This document shows, in pieces, positions 1-12,337 of a stretch of 64,000 bases of DNA (position 1 is the stretch's first letter; every line of letters starts with the position of its first letter). Both the position numbers and the translations under genes were made by a program. The notes beneath the pieces are model-generated. The model did no database searches, was not told the DNA's origin, and saw nothing but the letters and a program-made list of their open reading frames with translations. Source of the stretch: Triticum aestivum. Its lineage: Eukaryota > Streptophyta > Magnoliopsida > Poales > Poaceae. The stretch lies in NCBI RefSeq assembly GCF_018294505.1, contig NC_057809.1, positions 505,174,506 to 505,238,505 of the forward strand, written 5' to 3'.

Positions 1-246
1 GCGCAGAATAGGTCTATAATATTTGCTCCTTTTTCAGACCAGAATTCCAACTGCCGGCATTCTTCCTCCTTGTGTAAACCTTGTAAAATAAGACAGAATA
101 GCCATAAGTATTGTGACATAAAGTGAAATAACAGTCCATAATGCGATAAATATCGATATAAAAGCATGATGCAAAATTGACGTATCAACTCCCCCAAGCT
201 TAGACCTCGCTTGTCCTCAAGCGAAAAGCCGATAACAATAAATATG
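1..246 (-). mobile_element. Gypsy-type LTR start and PPT fragment
   Basis: Read on the minus strand, bases 246 to 188 are the end of an internal region closing in a purine-rich tract (about 188-201). Bases 187 to 1 then begin an LTR with TGATACGTC. This PPT-to-LTR arrangement is common in Triticeae gypsy elements. No coding sequence is left. The fragment runs off the left edge and stops at 246/247, where an Angela LTR begins in its middle, so that junction is a deletion or recombination breakpoint. I did not assign the family. Confidence 0.6.
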
Positions 247-1248
247 TCGGGCAAGTAACATACCGATGACAAAGGGAACAAAATATGTTGTTATGCGGTT
301 TGACCGATAAAGATCTTCGTAGAATATGTAGGAGTCAATATGAGCATCCATGTTCTGCTATTGGTTATTGACCGGAGACGTGTCTCGGTCATGTCTACAT
401 AGTTCTCGAACCCGTAGGGTCCGCACGCTTAAAGTTCGATGACGGTTATATTATGAGTTTATGTGTTTTGATGTACCGAAGGAGTTCGGAGTCCCGGATG
501 AGATCGGGGACATGACGAGGAGTCTCGAAATGGTCGAGACGTAAAGATCGATATACTGGACGACTATATTCGGACATCGGAAAGGTTCCGAGTGATTCGG
601 GTATTTTTGGAAGTACCGGGGAGTTACGAGAATTCGTATTGGGCCTTAATGGGCCATACGGGAAAGGAGAGAAAGGACTCAAAGGGTGGCCGCACCCCTC
701 CCCATGGGCTGGTCCGAATTGGACTAGGGAGGGGGGTGCCCCCTTCCTTCCTTCTGCTTTTCCCTTCCCTTTCCTTCCTTCTTACTCCTACTACTTGGAA
801 GGGCTCCTAGTTCTACTAGGAAAGGGGGAATCCTACTCCCGGTAGGAGTAGGACTCCCCTAGGGCGCGCCATAGAGAGGGCCGGCCCTCCCCCCTCCACT
901 CCTTTATATACGGGGGCAGGGGGGCACCCCAAAGACACACAAGTTGATATTCGTGATCGTTCCTTAGCCGTGTGCGGTGCCCCCTTCCATCATATTCCAC
1001 CTTGGTCATATCGTAGCGGTGCTTAGGCGAAGCCCTGCGTCGGTAGAACATCATCACCGCCATCACGCCGTCGTGCTGACGAAACTCTCCCTCAACACTC
1101 GGCTGGATCGGAGCTCGAGGGACGTCACCGAGTTGAATGTGTGCAGAACTCAGAGGTGCCGTACGTTCGGTACTTGGATCGGTCGGATCGGAAGACGTAC
1201 GACTACTTCCTCTACGTTGTGTCAACGCTTTCGTTGCCGGTCTACGAG
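247..1248 (+). mobile_element. BARE-1/WIS/Angela LTR fragment, both ends missing
   Basis: This stretch aligns end to end with 47620-48626 inside the complete Angela solo LTR, at roughly 2% divergence by eye plus small indels. It covers the LTR core with the TTTATATACG TATA-like box near 904 and the downstream leader. The LTR's first ~650 bp and last ~95 bp are absent. Reading frames within it occur identically in the other copy and are not genes. It is joined on the left to a gypsy fragment and on the right to a copia integrase remnant. Confidence 0.9.
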
Positions 1249-2541
1249 GTTTGGATAGCATAGGCACCCAAAGACACAGGGGCCAGAGAAGGAGGGTGGC
1301 TGTCAGTATAGAAGGGTATATGGGATGCAGAAATCTATGGCTTGGCTGGGACGGCGGTTAAGCAAGAAGGTCACGACGGCGAGGGCCTCGGCCCAGTATG
1401 TGGGAGGCATGTAAGCCTGGGTGCGGGTGATGTCGTTAAGAGGGCGAAGAGCACGTTCTGCCTTGCCGTTTTGAGGAGAAGTATATGTGTAGGACACGCG
1501 GAGGTGTTTACCGTTGCGGGCAAGGAACTTGACGAAGGTGGAGTTAACAAACTCGGTACCATTGTCGGTTTGGAAGGACACGTTAGGGAGGTTGAATTGT
1601 GTGCGTGCGTAAGCTACAAAGTTAACGAGAATATCACAGGTGTCGGATTTCCGGTGAAGTGGGAAGGTCCACATAAAATGAGAAAAATCATCAACAATGA
1701 CAAGGTAATATTTGAAACCAGAATTACTGGCAACAGGTGATGTCCATAAATCACAATGAAGTAATTGGAACAGAATGACACAAACTGTGGATGATCTAGA
1801 AAACGGTAGATGCACATGCTTGCCAAGTTGGCATGCATAACACACTTGAGTACTTTTATTACATGGAATAGCAAATTCTGAAGATAAATGTGACATAGAG
1901 TCACGACCCGGATGTCCTAAGTGGTGATGCCATAGCTCCGATGCGGTGGTGGTGGCGACGAGTCCAAACAGCGAGGTGGTGGTGTTGGTGTTGGCGAAGA
2001 ACTCGTAGAGTGAGCCGGGGCTACTGCAGCGTATGATCTTGCGCCGAGTGTGCAAATCCTTAATAGAAAAACCACACGGGTCATATTTGACAGAAACATA
2101 ATTATCGATGGTAAACTGACGAGTAGAAAGAAGATTTTTGATAATATCTGGAACAACTAGGACATTGCTTAGGTAGAAAGTGCGACTAGGTGTGCGGAGA
2201 GTGATGTGGCCGGTGGCAGTTATGGGGAGAGGGACGCCATTACCAACGGTAACACAGATGGAAGGAGGAGGATGGGAGGAAGTGGAGAGTATACCAGGGT
2301 CGGAGACCATGTGCGAGGTCGCTCCGGAATCCATGACCCATGCGCCCGGCGTGGAGGAGCCTACCGCAGGGGGTCCGGTGGTGGCGTTCAGGGCGGCAAT
2401 GAGGGCGGAGCAGTCCCATGCAGGAGCCTGGGCGGTGCCGGTGGGGTTGTAGGGCGCCGCGGGTGGAGGCGAGTTGGTGCCCCAGGCCTGGCCGTGCATG
2501 GGCGCCAGCTGGGTCGTGTAGGCGACCTGACCTGGTGGCAC
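1249..2541 (-). pseudogene. Copia protease, GAG-pre-integrase and integrase remnant
   Basis: The minus-strand frame (412 codons, 2541 to 1303) carries copia pol modules in order. The aspartic protease motif DSGATSHM lies near residue 72. The GAG-pre-integrase zinc-binding segment has LWHHHLGHPG and CYACQLGKH. The integrase core has HCDLW, an aspartate in the QTDNGTEF segment and a glutamate in PQNGKAER. A stop at about 1303 interrupts the frame, but the same frame continues with recognisable integrase sequence (VFGCLCYPN) down to 1249, where it is cut. In a full element this polyprotein would process Gag-Pol and insert the cDNA. RT and RNase H are absent, so it cannot act alone. Confidence 0.88.
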
Positions 2542-2658
2542 CTAGGTTGACTGGTGGGGCGGTGGCGCTGGAGTGGTGGACCGCGGGGATAGCCCGAGGA
2601 GGCCAGCGCCCCCGGCGGGATGAGCCGGCGCGCCGTAGGGGCGCCAGGCGGGCTGCAT

Positions 2659-3533
2659 CTACTGAGCCTGGCCGCTGTACGGGTTGAAGCAGAACCACGG
2701 GCCAGGCGCCTCGACGGGGTAGGCGGGGATGGAGTTGGCAGCGCCCCCGCCGATGTTCTTCTTCTTCTTCTTCTGCCAGTGGCCACTGTTGCCGCCTGAG
2801 TTGCCGCCAGTGGAGGACCCGACGGTGTTGCCGTAGAGGGCGACCTGAGACGGCACGGAGCCGCTCGTGGCGGCGTTGGCGAGATGGTTCTCACACAGAA
2901 GAAGGATGGAGCTCGTCTGTAGGAAGGAGGGGGCGGAACTTGCATCGTGACAAGAGTGGTTATGTTAGAGAAGTGGGGGTTGAGCCCCCGGATGCAGGTG
3001 AGGACCAAGGTCTGGTCGGTCATGGGCTGCCCCACGTCCGCGAGCGCGTCGGAGAGGGCCTTCAGGAGGTGGCAATAGGCGGTGATGGTGAGGTCGCCTT
3101 GGAAGATGGTCCGGAACCGCGCCTCGAGGTAGACGGCACGGGTGAGCTGATTGGCGAGGAAGAGGTTCTTGATCAACGCGTAGGCATTGTACATGGTCTG
3201 ATCTTGAGCCATGATTGTGTCGAGGATGTCCTCGCCGATGGAGCCGTAGATCCACGAGCGGACGACGTAGTCCCGGTGCTGCCACTCGGCCGTGCGGGCG
3301 TTCGGCGGCGTGACAACGGAGATGTGATCGGTGAGTTCATACTTGCCGAGGAGGATGGTGATGAGCATACGCCACTTGGCGTAGTTGGACTTCTGCAGGT
3401 CAAGGACAACGGGGACGTGCGTCTTAACGCTGGCGACGTGGACGACCTGGGAGGCCGGCGATGTGGTGGATGGGACGAGTGCCCCGGAGGTATGCGCCCC
3501 GAGCGCCGATGAGGTGGAGGCGGAGGTCGACAT
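2659..3533 (-). pseudogene. Copia gag, frameshifted
   Basis: A minus-strand frame starts at ATG 3533 and reads through a copia Gag N-terminus. Markers are NYAKWRMLITILLGKYELTDH near residue 50 and LFLANQLTRAVYLEARFRTI near residue 135. This is the UBN2-type gag fold typical of plant copia capsids. After roughly 200 residues (about 2930) the reading moves to another frame, and recognisable glycine- and lysine-rich sequence resumes at 2856-2659 before a stop. I saw no CCHC knuckle. At least one frameshift and one stop separate it from the protease, so it is a broken gene. Confidence 0.8.
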
Positions 3534-3648
3534 GGCGGCGGCCTGGGGAGGGAGGAGGAGCCGCGGCGGCGCCTAGGGTTTCTGGGTGGCGGCGGCTTAG
3601 GGTTGGGCGGCGGCGAAAGCTAAGTTTTAGGAACTAGGGCTGATATCA

Positions 3649-3832
3649 TATAAGCGTGAAACGGATTGAGAGAAGACGCCTCTTAAGGGGCGATCGGCTC
3701 ATATATTTATAGCAGGATTACAAGTCTTGGAGAGCAAGAAAGAACCCTATACACCGTATGCAAACAGAATACGCGCAGGTTAACTATACAAAGTTATACT
3801 TTAACATAGTAGACTAATGTTTTATGCAAACA
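3649..3832 (-). repeat. 5' LTR of the truncated copia element
   Basis: The LTR lies just outside the minus-strand primer site. It contains a TATA-like ATATATTTATAG near 3702. The inner end (3649) is fixed by the primer site. The outer end is less certain because no second LTR exists for comparison: TG...CA logic allows 3832 or about 3806. Confidence 0.55.
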
Positions 3833-4638
<806 letters not shown>

Positions 4639-7069
4639 TTATTACCGCTTCTCGCGCATAACACTACAGTCAGTCAGTTGTCCCCTGGTATCAAGCTTTG
4701 GGCAGCGTTTGTACTCGGCTAAAGGAGGTTACACACATCAATCATTAGTGCTCCTTCTTAGTTGCACGTAAGTGGAACTAATATATTTACTTGCCGACAG
4801 TCCAACTGATGATTAGCTTAAGCATTTCCCATAAGCATTAAGCACTGATTACTGTCAGGAAATGGTTTGTTTGCACGGGGATCGGAGGCACAACCAGGAG
4901 CCCACCAACAGTTGTATTGCCTTTTCTATCAGGAATTTGCCCCCGGCAGGGCTGGAAAAGGCACCTGCTAGAACTGTTGGCTGCGCCACAACAAATAATT
5001 GGTGTTTATTTCAACTGTAGTTTGGCCACAATGGGGTTGGGAAAGGCAGTGCGTAGTCATAGACATGGAGTGATCAAGAACCATTGAGCATGCACTTGAT
5101 CTGAGACTCTGTTGGATAAGGGGCTTTGTTTTGTTACCACACTTCGCCACGATAAAGCCAAGGCATCCTTCTGTTTTTTCTGTTCAATAAAAATAAATTA
5201 AAGCCAATGCAGACTTTCCTTTTTGCAGACTTGAATAGCTTATACCATTGGCGGAGCTATGTTACATGAGGATCATTGTGAGCTAGGAGAGGTGGAAAGA
5301 TGAGGGCCGGCTGAGAGAGATACATCCCCGACTAGACCTAAAATTAGCCATGCATGTCATAGGTGGAAAGACCCCAGCTAACCTTTGTTAGATCATTTTG
5401 TCACGGGAAGAAGTTAGTAAAACTAGGCACGGCAGCTGAGTGGCTACCGACTGATCATACCTTTATTTTTCATATGATGACATCTTTTATTTCTTGACGA
5501 AAATAAAATGTTATATAGATAACTGTATCGCTTCAAGATGGCACAACTACACGAGAGTTCAGCTCAAAGCTTTAAACGCACCAGATATAGGTCACGCGTC
5601 ACTGCCCTCTTTTGTACTGGCAGGTACGAGGAATTGTTACTCTGATATTTAATATTTATCAAATTTTAATTAACTATAGCTAGATTCCATGCCAAATTGC
5701 ATTATCTTTGGTTGCAGTTAGAAGTGCTCACGAACGTTCGCAGCGTACATGAATATCCTTAATTACGCCCGATCGGTGGATCATCAGATGGAATCTGCCT
5801 ATCTATAAATTGATTGTTGTTCAGACCCAAGCGACAATATATATAACTCACAAAAATTTATAAACTTCTTCCTAAAAAAACTGAAGTGACACTTACATCA
5901 TGGTATCCAGATGCCCAAGGCTATCGTACATATATTGTATGATATGATTATTTTGTGGTTTTCATGTGATATTTTCAGGCATGATGACAGACTGTTCTTG
6001 ATTTTGTTGTCAGACATGCACCTCTGCTTTCCTAACTCCTAAGTCATCGATGATTTAATCTAATTATGGTTAACCTCTAACGCTGCACGATCAAATCATA
6101 GCCTCATCCTTTGGAACAGTCTGGAGGACCAATACACCAATAAAATTACCATTGCAGCCAATGTTGACCTCATATGACCATCATGTACTAATAAATATAT
6201 CTATAGTAGTCCGGCTAAAATTGACTTCCTATTGCACTTATATTATACTACTTCTGCACTGGTCGGTATTTGCTCCATTTTGAGAAAAAAAAACAGACTC
6301 CCAGTGGACCATCATAAGATTCATGACAATATTCATATTAGCTCAAAATGCAATTAGTGGGCCCAATAAGATTTGCAATAAATGACAAGAGCCTCCCACT
6401 AAATGATCCAGGTTGTTAAATCTCCATGCATTGATGCATCATGCATGTGGCGCAAATTAGTGCAAAATGGTTGGTGATAAAACAATGGTACTATTGCAAA
6501 TAAAAACTCTGTTTAGCCTAAAAGTCTCACTCAACCAGTATGTTACTATTTCCTTAAGGGTTATTTTAATAAGGATATTTTGCTAAATTAATTTTGCCTA
6601 AATATGTTTATGGTTGTAACTAACAAAAACTTTGTTTGGTTAGTGTAACAAACTTAAGAATGAGTACATACTATTTTTCATAAACCCGAAAAACCGAGTT
6701 TGTGTTAAAATGAAAATTATAGGTTTGTTTATAAATTCTTTAGTATATCTCTCGCGCATGGGTTTATCATTCTCAACCGAACAAGATTATGTGCATACTT
6801 CTCTAACATAATTATTACTAAAATTGGTTTTCTAACAAATCCTAGTAAAACACTTAGTTAAAATTAGGCCCTAATTTTACTTACCCAAACAACCATGAAA
6901 AAAGGAAATAATGTGCAGTACTTTAGAAACATCTCCAACCCGTTACCCCCCATGGAGACTCGGTGGATCAGTGCAAAAAATGACACAAAAGGTACATCAA
7001 CCTGTCATAAACAGAGCCAAATGAACCTAACCAAACAGGAAAAAACGAACGGGAAAATGGGAGCGGGGA

Positions 7070-7111
7070 GGGGTGTGTGTGTGTGTTGGGGGTGGGGGGG
7101 GGGGGGGGGGG
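7070..7111. repeat. GT microsatellite followed by a poly-G run
   Basis: A short GT repeat is followed by GGGGGTGG and about 18 consecutive G. Homopolymers of this length often have uncertain length in assemblies. Confidence 0.85.
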
Positions 7112-7379
7112 CACATGGTTATATATGGATGGGAAAGAATGTTTTCATACCAGTCGTCGCCACTACCTTTAACAACCGTGGACGATCACCTCAGTAAGTC
7201 CCATGCCGCTGGTCGCCTGCTGCATTGTAGCACGGTCTCCGAACAATTGAGCGGTGGCATGGCTTGGGCGATAGATGGGAAGGACCAAGTAGGAGAAGAG
7301 ATGCAGTGCGTGCATACACCTAACTGTTGTGAGAAAAAATAGGCCCACTAATCCATTCGACTGTTTCGGGCCCAGGGGA

Positions 7380-7559
7380 AAAATGTCGGTTGAAAAACCG
7401 CGATGTGACACTCCACGTGTATGTGACGACCGTGATCCACCGTCAGACTATTATCAAAAACTAAAAAGGGGTAAGACCCAACAAAACTTTCATTAAATGG
7501 GTAATCTGGATGAAAAATAGTTAATATCAAAATAGTGGATACAAACTAGAATTCACTCT
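7380..7559. mobile_element. One terminal inverted repeat of a long-TIR element
   Basis: The right end (about 7490-7559, ending AATTCACTCT) resembles the terminal repeats of the element at 55804-57059, including the TAAATGGGTAAT block. I could not find a matching left terminus upstream. It lies in the segment of unit A that is missing from unit B, so it may be a truncated relative. Confidence 0.45.
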
Positions 7560-8667
7560 AATCTAAACTAAAATTAAACAACGAGTGACTAAGAAATGAC
7601 TTCTAGAACAACAGAGAAACGCGTCTTAGTTTAAGTACTAACAAATCACCACTTAATTATGAGAAGACAAGCTTCTTTTCCTTTCTAATTCTCTCTCTTA
7701 AAATTAGTGATTATCCTACGTTGTATCTCTAAGAAAAAGGTTGGCGCCATTCTTTATGCATGACCTTAGTTAAGTGCACAACTACGAGAGCGGTGTTCGT
7801 TTTGTGGGGCACTCAACCATTATTACGGTTGATTACGGACATATTTCAGTGCAAGCCATATCTGTCATTAACTCAACTTGCACAACTACGAGGAGAGGAC
7901 TTGATCTCTACCCATCACGCAAAAACTTCAGTTACTTGATGGTAGCCCATGCTTCTAGTAATGTCGTAATTATGCCGACCTTATTTTCTTTCGATTTATC
8001 CTTTTTCCTTTAAATACCCATGAAGGAACATTTCGTGTTATTTTTGTAGCTTCTGCCGCTTCTTCCCCGGTAGCCATTTTACCAACAGTTTAGCTGTCGC
8101 GTCAAAAGATTAAAAATCATCACATTAGGTTGACCAATTACATGCTTTGTACACCAACTATCGCCTTATTGAACGCCAAGTAGGCTAGGCCCACTAGCCT
8201 ATGGAGCTATAGGTATATCTGACTTTTTTTAAACTATAGGTATAGCTGACTTTGCCAAAGCTTTGGATCATGAGCTGCATGTCAAATGATATTGTGCATT
8301 AGCGCGGGCGGGGGCATGCATATGAGTGCTCAGCGCATGTCTTTTCATCCACCGTGTGCAAACCGACAGAATTTTGTCAGTTTACACTAGTGTTATTAGA
8401 TTCCACACAGGCATTTTCGTGTTAAGTTTAGTTACTCTTATATGATTCGGTAATACATATGGATTTTTATGGAGTTTTCATATGTTTTGCGCTTGATTCT
8501 GATTTGAGAAAGACTAAGAAATAGTGGTGGCTGATACATGCAGCCCCAAGCTAGTAGTTGCATGATGCATGGAATGAGTTAGTCCGTTGCTTGATTCTGT
8601 CTTAAATGTTACTGCCTCCGGGTTGCTTTATAATATAAAGCGGAGAAAACCCTTTTTCGTAAATGTT

Positions 8668-8720
8668 GCTGCTTCCGTCCCATAAAAAAAGAGCGTTTTT
8701 GATACTCACCAGGGAGTAGT
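8668..8720. mobile_element. Stowaway-like remnant
   Basis: The left side resembles a Stowaway/mariner terminus (CTTCCGTCCCATAAAA followed by GAGCGTTTTTGA), and the right side ends in GGGAGTA. The interior is almost absent, so this looks like a collapsed deletion copy. A second similar terminus precedes it near 8622. Confidence 0.4.
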
Positions 8721-11716
8721 ATATAAGCATAGGAAACAGTATGGTTATACTTGAACCTGAACTTTCTAAAAGCGTTAGTTTTGAATACGCTCTCGCATCC
8801 CGGTTCTCAATTTTGCAATTGTTCCAAGTACTTTAACATGCTAACCTAAAAAAGAACTTACAAGATGGTTGTGTGCATCGCTCGATGCAGATGCCAGAGG
8901 TTATTCCCCTTTTCACAAAATAAATAAATACAAGATGTCATTACATATTATAACCATTTATCCTTTTACTTTTATAGAGTGCTCATTTTTACCATTCATT
9001 TAACTCATATGATTTTCACAACATTGATGGTTGTTGTTTATTTACTGGTAACAACAAATTACCAGAAACTGCTAACCAAAGATGGGCTAGGTTTTGCAAT
9101 GGTGTATTATTAAGGGTACAAATCAGACTAACCACCACAGTTAATTAGGGCTTGCCTTTTCTTTGTTAGAAAAAAAATCCTTGTTGGTAAAAAAAAATCT
9201 CCATGCTAGGGAATCAATCCAACTTGATGAAAAAAATACAATTGATTTCTCTCGCTAAAAATCACACGCAATGTGCCCGCCCACGCTCTCCCCACCCGCG
9301 CCTGCGCCTGCGCCGGCGGGGGCGGCCGCAGCTCCCTGCTCCGGCTTCGCCTCCTGGTTTATGCCCCTGCCGCCGCCGCCTGCTGGCGGCCCTGTTGGCG
9401 TCCAGCTCGCGCTGCTTAGGAGAACTTCGTCCTTCCGGTGCTCATCTGCTGCAGTCTCGCCAGATCTAGATTCGCTGCCGGCAGGTCAGGGCGGATCTAC
9501 CTCTTCAGGCGGCTTAGTCCCCGACTCGCAGCCGCCAAGTGCATCTCCGAGCCAGGCTTTGGTTGGGCCGGGGCTCGCCGCCCCTGCTGCGGCTTCCTCG
9601 CGCATTCAAGTCCCAGGCAAAGCCAACCTTAATTGTGCTGTTGGGAGGCAGCTGGCCTCCTTCCACCATGCTGCTGGTGCGTCTTCAGTGCCGGGGTTGC
9701 AGCCCTGCGCGGGGCGCGAGGATGAAGTGACCGGCGACTGGCGCCTCGTCGCATCGCGTAAAGGCCCGCGCCGCCCGGCTTTGGCCGCCCCGGCATTCAA
9801 GCCGGCGCCCATTCCCCGATGGCTCCTAGGCCGGTGTTGTCGGTGCCTCTTCCGCGGTCATCGTGCTGAGGGGTGCCGCGACCCAATTCGCTGCTCCCGC
9901 TGCCTACAAAATGGGCACAAATCGCGCGGCTGTCAAAACCTCTGGAAGCCTCTGAGCTCTCTTGACAGCCTAGCCGTGCCTCCACCACCTCTCCCCCGCC
10001 CTACTGCTGCTGTCGTCGGGGCATCTCGCCTGGGTCGTGGCTGGGAAGCCCCTCGCCCGCTGCTGCTGCCTGCTACCCCTCGGACCAACATGGCGCGGCC
10101 TGGTGGCCTCGCTACGGCCTGGTGACGCTTCGCTGCGGCCGGCGGAAGACTTCGTTGTTGTCCCAGCGACGCCTGAGATGCAGCTGGAAGCGGCTGTCCT
10201 CTCCTCCAACGGTGCGGTCGCTTGGCTCGAGGGTGGCCGGCAAGACGTCTCCTACCGGCAGGTGGCCTCTGAGCTTGCAACGGCCCTGGGCGCGCGTCAG
10301 GCGGACGTCGAGGTGGTCCAGCACTATCCCGAGCAATTCTTTGTTTGGTTTATGCATCAGCACCACTGCGCCGAGGCTCTGTCCCGCGGTGATCTTCCCG
10401 GCGCTGGCTACCGCATCTATGTGCGTGAGTGGAGGCTTGAAGCGCACGCCGACAACGAGGACCAGCTCCACCACGTTCGGCTCTGCTTGGAAGGCGTCCC
10501 GCTGCACGGCTGGAACAACTACATCGCCACCTTCCTCATCGGCCGTGGCTGCTCTCTCGACTACATCGAGCCACGTTCCCTTCGCAAGGAGGACACGAGG
10601 GACATGGCGCTGTGGGCATGGACGGCCAATCCCAGTGCCATCCCCAAGGTCAAATGGCTAACGCTGCCGGCCCATGGTCACCGCTGTCGGGGACGGCACG
10701 GCCTTCGTCATTGCGTCATCATCCATCTGGACCTCCACGAGGACCACTCCAAGGCCGGCGACGACGATGACAACCCGCCGCCACCGGAAGTTCATGAATT
10801 CACCTGGTATAGGAAGTTTGTCGATGGCACGTACACCCCAAGGGATCGCCGACCTGCGCAGGGGTGTACTGAGCGGCGCCCGGATAGGCGCCAAGATGAC
10901 GGCGACCGCGACGGCCGGCGCGGGCGCGATGGTGGCCATGCTCGGGGGGGCTGGGGCGCCAAGGTGCGGCGCTCGCTCTCTCGCAACACTCGCGAGCGCC
11001 ACCGCGATGATGGCCAGGACCGCACGAGGGACCGCTCGGGGGGGACACCGACGGGAGGGCAACGCTGCTGTGCTTGCCCCCCTTGCATGCCCCGGCTCTG
11101 CTGCAGTTCTGCGAGGCTCGGGATCGGGTAGTGGTGAGCCAACTCGTGTCCTCGAGCTGCTGCCTGTCCAGCTGCCGGCGGAGCAGCTTGCGCGTGGGCG
11201 TAGCCCCGTCCGTCACGCCTTGCCTCGCTCCTCTAGGCTGCGATCCCAAGATGAGCGCACTCCACCGGTGTCCCCGCCGCTCTCCCCAACCACGGTCCTG
11301 CCGCCAAGCCCTGCTTCTAAACGTGACGAGACCAGGAGCTCCCTCCTGTTGGGTGCGACTCATAGCCAACCTCTGCTCGAGCTGTGCTCGCCTGAGGCCA
11401 TGGTGAGGCCCCTTCCATCGCCGTCCAGGCCACCTGGCTTCCAGTCGTCGCCAACGCCGCCGCTGGTCTGCGTCGGCACCATGAGGCGTACCCCCTCCCC
11501 AGTGCACCGTCGCGCCACACAAGACGAAGTGGAGACCCTGGCGCCCATCTTCGAGGAGCGGCAGCTGGGCATCCTCGCCCCTCCTGCGTCGCCTCGTCCC
11601 AGCCCTCCAGTGGCTCATCGGAAGACGCTGGCAGGAGTTAAAATCTCCAACAAGGGCGGCCTCTCACTGCAAAGGATCAAACGAGCGGGTGCAGGTGTTG
11701 TTGCAGCTCCAGCAGC

Positions 11717-12263
11717 TGATGAAGCTATGTACCTAGGGTAGGGGCACGGACCTGTCCAAAGAGCCCTACCCAAGGACATCCCTAGAAGAAGTCACCTTTC
11801 AATCGACTTGAAGGTATCCTACTCGATGGGTTCAAGACACTCGACCAAGAAGCTATCACTCGACCATGAAGCCAACCACTCGACTGCCAGGAGACCTAAA
11901 GTCACTCAGCAGGCAAATGGTCGGCTATTAAGTAGTCTTTATGGTCATTATAGCACTTTATTAGGGGCGTTACCAGTAACGCCCAACCTTAAATGTACCT
12001 TAAACCCTGCATCACTGAGGGCAGGAGAGGGTCGACGAACTCTATATAAGCCACCCCCTCCTCAGTATGAGGGGTTCGCACCCCTGTTATTCACACACGC
12101 ATAATTCAATCGACCGCCTCCGGGCACCGAGACGTAGGGCTGTTACTTCCTCCGCGAAGGGCCTGAACTCGTACATCCTGGTGTATTTACAACTTCTCCA
12201 TAGCTGAGATCTAGCCTCTCCATACACCCCCCCTACATCACTGTCAGAGTTAGAACCACGACA
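11717..12263 (+). repeat. 5' LTR of the gypsy element
   Basis: This is 547 bp from TGATGAAGCTATG to CCACGACA. It carries a TATA box (CTATATAAGCC near 12040) that would start the genomic RNA in this orientation. The 3' LTR matches it almost throughout. Confidence 0.95.
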
Positions 12264-12265
12264 AT

Positions 12266-12283
12266 TGGCGCCCACCATGGGGC
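12266..12283 (+). other. Primer binding site of the gypsy element
   Basis: The sequence TGGCGCCCACCATGGGGC lies two bases inside the 5' LTR. It matches the TGGCGCCCACC-type primer sites common in grass gypsy elements and fixes the LTR inner edge. I did not assign the tRNA. Confidence 0.85.
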
Positions 12284-12337
12284 AGGAATCTTAGCGCCTA
12301 GTTGGAGAAGTCGCGATCTTTTCCGATCCCTTTGATC

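Larger units (their letters stand above)
1249..3832 (-). mobile_element. Truncated Ty1/copia retrotransposon (5' LTR, gag, protease, partial integrase)
   Basis: Read on the minus strand this is one LTR (3832-3649), a degenerate tRNA-iMet-type primer site (TGATATCAG at 3648-3640), a gag frame, protease and integrase. The element then breaks off inside the integrase core at 1249, so RT, RNase H and the 3' LTR are missing. The C-terminal break abuts the Angela LTR fragment directly. The primer site differs from the usual TGGTATCAG by a transition, consistent with ageing. Confidence 0.85.

Noticed and set aside
833..1267. 144-codon minus-strand frame and overlapping plus-strand frames
   Set aside because: They lie in an Angela LTR core, and equivalent frames recur at the other LTR copy (48234-48635). 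No protein domain.
2180..3512. Plus-strand frames opposite the copia gag and protease
   Set aside because: GC-rich shadows of the minus-strand copia genes, with no recognisable domain.
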